DNA of 64,000 bases from Methylomonas sp. AM2-LC (GTDB taxonomy: Bacteria; Pseudomonadota; Gammaproteobacteria; Methylococcales; Methylomonadaceae), in contig NZ_CP157005.1 of assembly GCF_039904985.1 (NCBI RefSeq), positions 2,790,001 through 2,854,000 on the forward strand, in the 5' to 3' direction. Positions 53,318 to 61,508 of this stretch are shown piece after piece. A program made the position numbers and the translations under genes. The notes beneath the pieces were generated by a model, which saw only the letters and a list, made by a program, of their open reading frames with translations, did no database searches and was not told the DNA's origin. Numbering within the stretch: position 1 is the first letter of the stretch; every line of letters begins with the position of its first letter.

Positions 53318-56300
53318 TTATTTCAAAAATTTCGTCATTAATGACGCGTAATCCGAATAACCGATTGCCGTAGCGGCAATGATGAGCATAAAGCCTTGAA
53401 AAATAGGACGTTGCAAAAAGGGTTTATAGGCTAAGGCTGCATAGATTTCGGCGCGTTCAATAAGTGTTTTTAATTGTGTAGACAATGCGCTATCCTGACG
53501 ACCATCACTGCGCATCAGACGACGCTTCATCTTTTTGATGGTTTCTTTCTCCGCTTCTTCGGCCACAGATTTCAAGCGAAAATCGCAATAAAACAAATAG
53601 CCAAAACACAATGCCAGTGCTAGTAATAATCCCGGCGGTGTGTTCCAGTGGTCAAAATAACTCATGCGCGAAAACACATGTAATGCCACCACAATTAATG
53701 GATAGAAGATAAGCTGATTTACTTCAACTGCTAATTCACTAATCAGGCGAATTTTTGCCCATTCACTCAATTGCGTAGCAGGGATATTTAATTGTTGACT
53801 GAATTGCTGACAGCAAAATTTCAGCAAATGGATGTGACGGGGCGCCGTCTCAATATTGTCTTCAATATAGCGAATTATGGTTTGGGTGCGGGTAATGACC
53901 AATACCAGTGCCAAGATAAAGGTGATTAATAACACCATCATCATTAATGCATTAATATCGAACGATAATTCTCCCCGAAATGGAATATTTAAGGAACCAA
54001 ACCCTTTGATGAGTATGATAGAAAAGGTCGCAATGATCAAAATGTTAATGGTCATGCCCAACAGCGTGTATACGCTAAAACCCTTATAACTATAATCTAA
54101 GTATGATTTACAAGCGGGATAACGTTGTATAGCATTTTCCAGAAATTCATATTTAAAGTTAAAGTCGATACTGTTATCTAGCTTGATACTCAGTTTATGA
54201 AATAACTGTTCTTTGATAACATCAGGCCAATGATAGGCGGCAACGATACCGTTAACGGCCACCACAATAGCAATATAACGAATCAGTAGTGTTGGCCAAA
54301 TGCTAACCCCCTCTAACCATGCTATCGGTTCTGCAGGATACCAGGCAGGCTGAATATACCAAACAGCTAACAAGGCAGATATCAGCACAAAAGCGCCAGC
54401 AAACAGTCCTAGGCTTATCTGCCTCTGAACTTTACGCAGTTGATATTTCAACGGGTAGGATTCATCACTTTGTAGCTGATGTGAAAAATAACGCCAGAGG
54501 ATAAACAGTACCAGTAAGCCAATGCTGGCTATGGCTAATATATGTTTAGCGGCCGGCAATGTCGGATATTCAGCCTCTTGAATGGCCGAATCATAGGGGG
54601 AGGGAATCTGCAACGGAGCAGGTATGGTTTGCGAATCACTGTCGTTTATATCCGGCATATCTTGATTGGCATGGCGGTTATCAGGCAGATTAAACGCGCG
54701 GGTGCGGCCAATTTCATGAATAACTGTCTGCTTATAGATGGATGACGTAAGCACAGGAGCATGAAACGCATCCCATAACGCCATTTCGGTAGCCAGAAAA
54801 TAACCCGTTTGGTAACTATCGCGAAACGGGGGTATATCTTTCTGCCATTGTTCTGCCAACTCCAATCCCAGACTGGAAGTAACAATCAGATTACGTGTCC
54901 ATTGGTTTTGATCAGGATGTAAAATACGCGCATCCATTTCGTTAGAAAAAAATAGTGCTTGCGGAAAGCTTTCATGAAATGCCTCCAATATGAGTAGCTT
55001 ATCGTATACATCACTACCGAGTACGCCAATTGCCGTTATGCTGGCTTGTTTAGTGGCCAAGTCGGTATTCAATGCTTCCAGCTTTTCCACCAATCTCCGC
55101 ACATAATCAAATTGACTGTCACCATCAGCACTTTCCATGGCTTTTGATTGCGCTTCTTTATCGTTATTGCCTTCGTTACTGGCACCTTCCGTATGTTGTG
55201 TGCGGGTACCTTGTGCTGTTTTATTGGGTTTTTCACCATCCAAACCACGAAAATAACTAAATTTATGAATTTGATTTAATCTTTGTTGGCAAACTTGCGG
55301 GGTAATGTCATTGCACTGTGCCAGTTGTTGGGCAAAGGTAGTGCCTATATGGTGACCATAGAGTGTGTCGTTTTCCGAAATGAGTACTATATGTTGCGAC
55401 GCATCGCTGATTTGAATACCGCGTAATGCGAGTTCTGCGCTTAAGCGTTTGGCTAAATCCTTATCAGTAGCAGTTACACGATTAAAGTTTAAACCTATGC
55501 GGTTAAAATTGGCCGAAATCGGATCATCATTCAAAGTTGTATCTTGAAATAAGCTTTTTTCATCAATTGTGGCTCGAGGCGAATATATTCGAAAATTGGC
55601 CGCTAACAGTGGCGGGTGCCATGTTTCCATATCCATTGTTTCTGAGGCTAATTCCAGTAGCATTGCCGAATCGGTTGGCCCTAACAGGCTAATCTCACAA
55701 TGCTTGTTTGGATTACAGTTACTGGCTAAATTAACAAATAGCTTATTGAGTTTTTCGTAAGGTTTACTTTGAAAATCTTGACTGTTTAAATAAAGCACTA
55801 TGGCTTGTTTAGATTCGGTTGCATCAAGCTTAGGCGTTTCAGCCAGCATTTCGTAGCTGATTTCAATATTGGGCTCATACCATCTAAACACACCAATATG
55901 TTCAGAATCTTCCGGCTCATACGCCAGAGCAGCATTAAAGCCTGATAATACGGCATAGCGTAAGCGCCGACGGGTTTCACTATCCTCATAATAGGGGCCT
56001 CCGGGAAGCATGACGGCCATGATGATGCTGTTTGAATTGTTCTGAAACTTTTCACGCAAATGTTCATTAAACCATTGCAAGTCATGCATTTCCTCGTTAC
56101 TCGACTCGTTTTTCAATACTAACGACGCGTCTTCGTTATTGACTAATTCCAGCTTAGGGGTTTTATGATGATTTAGGGCTTCAAACGGATCCTGCCATAA
56201 ACGTACCGCTATATCCTGAAAATGGTTACTCAAACCCCAATGCGTTTGGTTTTGATTAGGGCGGGTTTCATGAAATGAGTCTTGTTCGACAAATAAACCG

Positions 56301-56377
56301 CCGGCCACCACTATTAATAATAAATAGGTGACATGCGCTAATGAAAAATCGGATTTAGAATTGCTTTCTTCTGCCAT
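53318..56377 (-). CDS. Large membrane protein with receptor-like N-terminal half, unknown
   Basis: 1019 residues from the ATG at 56377, which has GAGG 8 bases upstream; a TTG two codons earlier is less likely. One N-terminal membrane segment (about 16-31), then about 580 residues of soluble sequence, then a C-terminal half with about eight membrane helices (about 610-1010). The soluble half has stretches such as IVLISENDTLYGHHIGTTF and AITAIGVLGSDVYDKLLIL with the rhythm of type 1 periplasmic-binding-protein folds. A low-complexity charged insert is near 400-430. No enzyme motif is recognised. It stands alone, so it may be a large receptor of unknown signal. Confidence 0.75.
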   Translation of the reverse strand: MAEESNSKSDFSLAHVTYLLLIVVAGGLFVEQDSFHETRPNQNQTHWGLSNHFQDIAVRLWQDPFEALNHHKTPKLELVNNEDASLVLKNESSNEEMHDLQWFNEHLREKFQNNSNSIIMAVMLPGGPYYEDSETRRRLRYAVLSGFNAALAYEPEDSEHIGVFRWYEPNIEISYEMLAETPKLDATESKQAIVLYLNSQDFQSKPYEKLNKLFVNLASNCNPNKHCEISLLGPTDSAMLLELASETMDMETWHPPLLAANFRIYSPRATIDEKSLFQDTTLNDDPISANFNRIGLNFNRVTATDKDLAKRLSAELALRGIQISDASQHIVLISENDTLYGHHIGTTFAQQLAQCNDITPQVCQQRLNQIHKFSYFRGLDGEKPNKTAQGTRTQHTEGASNEGNNDKEAQSKAMESADGDSQFDYVRRLVEKLEALNTDLATKQASITAIGVLGSDVYDKLLILEAFHESFPQALFFSNEMDARILHPDQNQWTRNLIVTSSLGLELAEQWQKDIPPFRDSYQTGYFLATEMALWDAFHAPVLTSSIYKQTVIHEIGRTRAFNLPDNRHANQDMPDINDSDSQTIPAPLQIPSPYDSAIQEAEYPTLPAAKHILAIASIGLLVLFILWRYFSHQLQSDESYPLKYQLRKVQRQISLGLFAGAFVLISALLAVWYIQPAWYPAEPIAWLEGVSIWPTLLIRYIAIVVAVNGIVAAYHWPDVIKEQLFHKLSIKLDNSIDFNFKYEFLENAIQRYPACKSYLDYSYKGFSVYTLLGMTINILIIATFSIILIKGFGSLNIPFRGELSFDINALMMMVLLITFILALVLVITRTQTIIRYIEDNIETAPRHIHLLKFCCQQFSQQLNIPATQLSEWAKIRLISELAVEVNQLIFYPLIVVALHVFSRMSYFDHWNTPPGLLLALALCFGYLFYCDFRLKSVAEEAEKETIKKMKRRLMRSDGRQDSALSTQLKTLIERAEIYAALAYKPFLQRPIFQGFMLIIAATAIGYSDYASLMTKFLK

Positions 56378-56383
56378 ACACAA

Positions 56384-56885
56384 AACCTCGTGGGGTTAAA
56401 CTCTACATTCGGCCAGTATATCGGCAAGTCTTACTGCGGCTATTATCAGTAAAGGCTTGGTGAAAGGGCTTAACTATTTAAAACCATTATATTAACGATT
56501 GCATACTTAATCTGTTAGTGTTTTAACCAAATATTTGTTAAATATATCACAGTGAAAGGTATAGGGGGCCTGTTGAATCATCTCCAAAAGTGTTCGTTCT
56601 GCGCTAATTTGTCCTATTCAAAAAAACCAAAAGTGATCAGATGTAGGCGACAAGACGACAAGATAATTTGCTGGTTACCTCAATGTGATAATTCGGCAAC
56701 CAGCAGCCTATCGACAATGTTCAATCTATGACTGTTGCTTGCCCGAATTAAATCATTGCTTAATAGAAGCCAATGCAGTAGTCAAAGTAAGCTTCTGCAT
56801 AATCAATGGTAGGCCAATAAATAATGCCAAATAAATACTGGGTTAATCTTGGAAAGTAGTAAGCCGTAGGCAGGCTGCTGAAATC
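56384..56885. other. Intergenic region with one hairpin
   Basis: 502 bases without a gene. A stem pairing GCTGGTT (56670-56676) with AACCAGC (56698-56704) lies in the middle. Nothing else recognisable. Confidence 0.45.
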
Positions 56886-57713
56886 CTATAAAATTCCTTT
56901 TTCATGCAGTAATTTTGCTGCTTGATCTATTGCGGCATTTGCATAAATATCTGGAGTTCCTACTACGCAACTGACAAATATATACTCACGTTCACCGCGA
57001 TGTATATATCCAATTACCCATCGAATTCCCTGTCCAAATTGATCATTTATACTACCTGTTTTAGCGCTTACTCTTGCATCATTTGGCCAAGGTGCAGCAA
57101 ACGATTGCTCTCCTGCTGCATTAACCACGACATTAGTTGGTTGTAATAGAACGGTCTTAACATCAGTCATTGCTGATTTTTTTACTGGCAAAGCATCTTG
57201 ATATAGAGCTTTTAAAAAAATCAATTGCTCTTCAGGAGTTATTAATAGTGAATTTCCAAGCCAAAAGCTAGTGAGTCCTCCACTAATATCTTCATTGCCG
57301 TAAGCAAATTTATGCAAATAAGCTTTCTCTTGCTCTAAACCAAGTAGTAATGCAATACGTTGAAAATACCAAACGACTGAATTACGAATTGCTGAGGCTA
57401 GGGTGTGGTTTCGACGTGCCGAATAGGCCCAGTTCCCTTTTCCATCGTATTCTAACTCCTGTTCTGGACTTGTGATTACTCCAGAATCCAGTGCCGCCAA
57501 TGCGTGTGGAATTTTGAATATTGACGCAGGACTCAATCTCAATTTGCAAGCTTCGGATGGATTCTGGATTATTTCACCAACCCCAAATTCATATAGCAAA
57601 AAACAGGATTTATCGTGATGTTCGGATGTTTCAATTGCATCAATGGCGTGTGATTGTTTGAAATAAAAAATACAAAATAAACCAATAAATATAAGATGAG
57701 CGCGATAATTCAT
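56886..57713 (-). CDS. Class D (OXA-type) beta-lactamase
   Basis: 275 residues with a signal peptide (cleavage near SHA, about residue 23). All class D motifs are present: Ser64-Ile-Phe-Lys67 (SPASIFKI), Ser112-Val-Val (RNSVVWYF), Tyr138-Gly-Asn140 (AYGNEDIS), the conserved FWLGNSL loop and Lys218-Thr-Gly (AKTGS). Acts in the periplasm by acylation and hydrolysis of beta-lactams. The sequence is not one I recognise from clinical alleles, and no mobile element is near, so it looks like a resident chromosomal gene. The start has no strong ribosome binding site. Confidence 0.9.
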   Translation of the reverse strand: MNYRAHLIFIGLFCIFYFKQSHAIDAIETSEHHDKSCFLLYEFGVGEIIQNPSEACKLRLSPASIFKIPHALAALDSGVITSPEQELEYDGKGNWAYSARRNHTLASAIRNSVVWYFQRIALLLGLEQEKAYLHKFAYGNEDISGGLTSFWLGNSLLITPEEQLIFLKALYQDALPVKKSAMTDVKTVLLQPTNVVVNAAGEQSFAAPWPNDARVSAKTGSINDQFGQGIRWVIGYIHRGEREYIFVSCVVGTPDIYANAAIDQAAKLLHEKGIL

Positions 57714-58113
57714 AGAAATATTAAGGACAATTGGATTTCAGTATGCACACTGGAAATTAGATAGTTAATAGTTATGGGGCGGTGTTTAGATAATCAATCG
57801 AAAACTATAAATTACACAAAAAGGACACTAATTTTTCCACTCTCACAAGCCAACTTTAATTGCTGTTGTAATTGTATCAAAATCGATGGCCTAAGTTGAT
57901 ACAGTTAACTCAATGCAGTTCGTAGGTTGTGGTGAGGTACGAACCGCAACAAAAGCCGTAATCTCCAGTATCAATCTTAAAACTGCACCATGGCTGCCAA
58001 TTATGCGTCATTCATCATATGCTACAGCTCATTGATATCTATGAATATATAACTGCGTTGTAAAATAATAACTATCTGTTGAAGGTGGCTTATCCATTTT
58101 TTTATAAAAAAAT
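57714..58113. other. Intergenic region upstream of efflux operon
   Basis: No gene. It contains a small stem GTTGTGGT/ACCGCAAC at 57926-57950 (one G-U pair) of the REP-like type common in proteobacteria. The operon's promoter and operators begin at 58114. Confidence 0.5.
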
Positions 58114-58164
58114 TTGTCAATCAATCGTTTGATTGATACAATTAAATTCAATCGTTTGATTTAA
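58114..58164 (+). promoter_or_regulatory. Promoter with two tandem operators (efflux operon)
   Basis: -35 TTGTCA (58114-58119) and -10 TACAAT (58137-58142) are 17 bp apart. The spacer is almost filled by the palindrome TCAATCAATCGTTTGATTGA (58117-58136). A second palindrome with the same CAATCGTTTG core lies at 58142-58164, 27 bp further on. A second promoter (TTGATT at 58156-58161, 17-bp spacer, TATAAA at 58179-58184) would start within the first codon. This fits self-repression by the TetR-family protein. Confidence 0.75.
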
Positions 58165-58189
58165 TCAACTTTAACCACTATAAATTCAT

Positions 58190-58855
58190 ATGTCCAACAC
58201 ACAACAGCCAGATGTCAAAGACAGTAATGATCCTCGTCAATGTTTATTAGTTGCCGCGTTGCGGCTATTTGCCGAAAAAGGTTTTGTTGCAGCCACCACT
58301 CGTGAGATTTGCGAAGCCGCAGGTGCCAATATATCTGCCATCCGCTATTACTTTGGTGATAAAGCCGGGCTGTATCGCGCTGTTTATTCAGAGCCTCTAA
58401 TAAAAATGCCTGCGCGTGGCAATCGACAACGCTATGCCAATTTACCTATTGCTGAGGCCCTTGAACTATTTTTCAGCGATTTTCTAACCCCCTTTAAACT
58501 GGGAGATGACATTGGCTTGGTGATGAAATTACATTACCGGGAAATGTTAGAACCAACCGGGGCCTGGCAGAAAGAAATTGAGACCGAAATAAAACCACAA
58601 CACGAAGAATTGTTAAGCTTGCTGAAACAGCATCTCGGTGTAACAGAGGTGGATATTGATATGCAAAGACTGGCATTTGCGATTGTAGGTATGGGTGTGC
58701 ATATGTTTGTTGGGCAGGATATTGTGGCAGCTATTGCACCGCAAATGCTCACTACACCAGAGGCAGTGGATATTTTGGCTAAACGCTTGTCGGGATACGC
58801 TCTGGCAATGCTGAATAACGAAGCGCAACGTAGAGCAGAGGAGGGCGCTGTATGA
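58190..58855 (+). CDS. TetR-family repressor (CecR-like, DUF1956)
   Basis: 221 residues with an N-terminal TetR helix-turn-helix (AALRLFAEKGFVAATTREIC, then AGANISAIRYYFGDKAGLY) and the longer C-terminal ligand domain of the CecR/YbiH group. It is first in its own operon with the efflux genes it presumably controls, and palindromic operators lie directly upstream. Its last codons overlap the outer-membrane factor start as ATGA. Confidence 0.92.
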   Translation: MSNTQQPDVKDSNDPRQCLLVAALRLFAEKGFVAATTREICEAAGANISAIRYYFGDKAGLYRAVYSEPLIKMPARGNRQRYANLPIAEALELFFSDFLTPFKLGDDIGLVMKLHYREMLEPTGAWQKEIETEIKPQHEELLSLLKQHLGVTEVDIDMQRLAFAIVGMGVHMFVGQDIVAAIAPQMLTTPEAVDILAKRLSGYALAMLNNEAQRRAEEGAV

Positions 58856-60399
58856 TGACAACTAAACAAAACTATTTAATGTTATTTTCACTGTCATTGT
58901 TGACCGCGTGTTCTACTGGACTCATCGCAACCGTGGGGCCGGATTATAGCCCGCCGTCGCTGTCTATAGCAGACCACTGGCAAGCACCGCAACCAGAGGA
59001 AGAACAACTGCCGTTAGCGCATCAAGGACAGCCAGACGCATTGTTACACTGGTGGGAACGCTTTAACGATACTACTCTAAATCAGTTTTTGCAATCAGCA
59101 GAAAATGCCAGTTATTCGGTCGCTAATGCGGCATCAAGAATTGAGCAAGCACGTGCCAGTTTAATAGGTGCCGATTCTGCATTCTTACCGACTTTGGATG
59201 GCAATTTAGGCGCGACCAGATCCTCTTTCTCAATTGGTGGTCCGGCCTTTTACCGTACCCAGTATCAAGCTGGCTTACAATCCAGCTGGGAGCTGGATTT
59301 ATTTGGTGGCCTGGCCCGCCAAACCCAAGCTTCGCAAAGTCAATTAGAATCGCGCAACGCCTCTTGGCACGATGCCAGAGTCGCCGTAGCAGTGGAAGTG
59401 GCTAATGCTTATCTGAGTTACCGCTATTGTGAAGTGCAAGTGCAACAACTGCAAGCTGATAGCGAATCTAGACAAGTCGCCAGTAATCTTCTAGATCTTG
59501 CGCAAACACACGGTTTTCGCTCGCTGGCCGATACCTCTCTCAGTCATGCCAGCTTGGCAGAAGCTAAAAAAACGTTGCTGCAAAAACAAGGGCAATGCGA
59601 GCGATCTATAAAAGGACTGGTTGCCTTAACTGCATTGGATGAAAACACTGTACGTCAGTCTTTGCAGAAACAACCGGAATTGATAGCAAAACTGCCTGCT
59701 GCACCTGCTTTTAAATTAGACAGTGTGCCAGCTCATGCTTTACTTCAACGGCCAGACCTGGCGGCTGCGGAACGTGATGTTGCAGAAGCCAGTGCCAATA
59801 TAGGCGTTGAACAAGCCAAGCGTTATCCCAAGTTAAGTTTGTCAGGCAATATTACACCAACCTTGCAAAGTATGAATGGTGCGGCGCTAGCTTTGGCGCA
59901 AACCTGGTCGATTGGCCCTACGCTGAGTTTGCCGTTGTTTGATGCGGGAAAACGTGCTGCAAATGTAGACTCGATGCGTGCGCAATATGAGGCAGCGGTG
60001 AGTAATTATCACAGTAAAGTGCGTACTGCTGTTAAAGAGGTGGAAGAAGCATTGGTCAGGCTTGATACTGCTGCGCAAAGCATAGTTCATGCACGTCAGG
60101 CCGCCAGTGCGTATCAGCAAAGTTTTCAAGCCAGTCGCCAATTATTTGAAAACGGGTTAGGCAGTTTAATCGATTTGGAAACCTCCAGACGCAATCAGTT
60201 ATCCTCTGAGTTGGCGGTTAAAGATTTAGAGCAAGAACAAGTCAGTGCCTGGATAGCCCTATACAGAGCCGCCGGTGGAAGTTGGGAAGAAGCGCAGCAA
60301 TCCACTAGTGAGCTTAAACCAATAGAGACTAGTCAACCCAATGTACAGCCTCCCACTTCAACCAATCCACAACAAAGTTTATCAGGAGAAAAATCATGA
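58852..60399 (+). CDS. RND efflux outer-membrane factor lipoprotein (NodT type)
   Basis: 515 residues. A lipoprotein signal with lipobox LTAC (about residues 17-20), then the two repeated outer-membrane-factor halves (GPDYSPPSL, TLNQFLQSA and ASRIEQARASL in the first; RPDLAAAERDVAEASANIGVEQAKRYPKLSL in the second). It forms the trimeric channel of a tripartite efflux pump. Its ATG overlaps the regulator's stop as ATGA. The C terminus has a Gln/Pro/Thr-rich extension of about 40 residues. Confidence 0.94.
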   Translation: MMTTKQNYLMLFSLSLLTACSTGLIATVGPDYSPPSLSIADHWQAPQPEEEQLPLAHQGQPDALLHWWERFNDTTLNQFLQSAENASYSVANAASRIEQARASLIGADSAFLPTLDGNLGATRSSFSIGGPAFYRTQYQAGLQSSWELDLFGGLARQTQASQSQLESRNASWHDARVAVAVEVANAYLSYRYCEVQVQQLQADSESRQVASNLLDLAQTHGFRSLADTSLSHASLAEAKKTLLQKQGQCERSIKGLVALTALDENTVRQSLQKQPELIAKLPAAPAFKLDSVPAHALLQRPDLAAAERDVAEASANIGVEQAKRYPKLSLSGNITPTLQSMNGAALALAQTWSIGPTLSLPLFDAGKRAANVDSMRAQYEAAVSNYHSKVRTAVKEVEEALVRLDTAAQSIVHARQAASAYQQSFQASRQLFENGLGSLIDLETSRRNQLSSELAVKDLEQEQVSAWIALYRAAGGSWEEAQQSTSELKPIETSQPNVQPPTSTNPQQSLSGEKS

Positions 60400-61508
60400 G
60401 CAAAGGAAAATACAACGCCACGCTTTGTATAGCTAGCTTCATAATCGCTTTGGCGCTGACGACAACCCCTTGCGCCTATGCTGAAGAAAAACCCAGTCAC
60501 ACAGCGACTAAACCCTCATTGAATGTCAATGTTGTGCGCCCGCAATATCAGTCCATTCCCGTGCAGATACTTGCCAACGGCTCTATCGCAGCTTGGCAGG
60601 AAGCCATTATTGGTGCAGAAGTGAGCGATTTGCATTTAAACGAAGTGGCCGTGCAAGTGGGTGATAATGTGCGTAAAGGACAAGTACTGGCCACATTTGC
60701 CGACGAAACTGTCTCCACGGATGTCGCCAAAAGCCGTGCTGCATTGGCCGAAGCCGAAGCCAATTTGGCCGATGCACAATTGAACGCAAAACGGGCTGAA
60801 GCGGTTAATAATAGCGGTGCGATTAGTCAATTACAAATCGCTCAATATTTAACCACACAAAAAACCGCACTCGCCAAGGTGCAATCTGCCAAGGCACAAC
60901 TGGATGCGCAACTTATACAATTAAAATATACACGGGTATTGGCTATTGATGATGGGGTTATCTCTTCACGTACCGCCACGTTGGGGGCAGTAGCCAATAA
61001 GGGACAGGAACTGTTTCGCATGATCAGGCAAAACCGCCTGGAATGGCGCGGCGAAGTTACCGCCAGTGAAATGGTAAAAATAAAACCAGGCTTACCCGTT
61101 TCAGTAATTGTTACTGGGGTGGGTACTGTTAAAGGTAAGGTACGTACTCTGGCACCGGCGTTGGATAACCAAACCCGTAATGGTCTGGTCTATGTCGATT
61201 TACCGGCAGCCACTGCCCAAGGAATGCGTGCCGGCATGTTTGGCACGGGTCACTTTCAATTAGATACCACGCAAGGATTAACCGTGCCACAAACTGCTGT
61301 TTCATTTCGAGAAGGTTTCAGCTATGTATTCCGAGTTGGAGAGGCAAAGGACAATGTGGCTACCGTCAGCCAACTAAAAGTGCAAGTAGGGCGACAACAG
61401 GATAACACGCTGGAAATTGTGTCTGGCATTAGTGCTAACGATAACATGGTTGCTAGTGGTACTACCTTTTTGAACGACGGCGATAGCGTCAGGTTGGTGC
61501 AACCATGA
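60396..61508 (+). CDS. RND efflux periplasmic adaptor (membrane fusion protein)
   Basis: 370 residues with a signal peptide (cleavage near AYA-EEK, about residue 29), a barrel-sandwich half-motif (SIAAWQEAIIGAEVSDLHL and GDNVRKGQVLATF), a coiled-coil hairpin (about 105-165) rich in Ala/Lys/Gln, the matching half-motif (YTRVLAIDDGVISSRTATLG) and a beta-barrel domain. It joins the outer-membrane factor and the RND pump. ATGA overlaps at both ends couple it to its neighbours. Confidence 0.94.
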   Translation: MSKGKYNATLCIASFIIALALTTTPCAYAEEKPSHTATKPSLNVNVVRPQYQSIPVQILANGSIAAWQEAIIGAEVSDLHLNEVAVQVGDNVRKGQVLATFADETVSTDVAKSRAALAEAEANLADAQLNAKRAEAVNNSGAISQLQIAQYLTTQKTALAKVQSAKAQLDAQLIQLKYTRVLAIDDGVISSRTATLGAVANKGQELFRMIRQNRLEWRGEVTASEMVKIKPGLPVSVIVTGVGTVKGKVRTLAPALDNQTRNGLVYVDLPAATAQGMRAGMFGTGHFQLDTTQGLTVPQTAVSFREGFSYVFRVGEAKDNVATVSQLKVQVGRQQDNTLEIVSGISANDNMVASGTTFLNDGDSVRLVQP

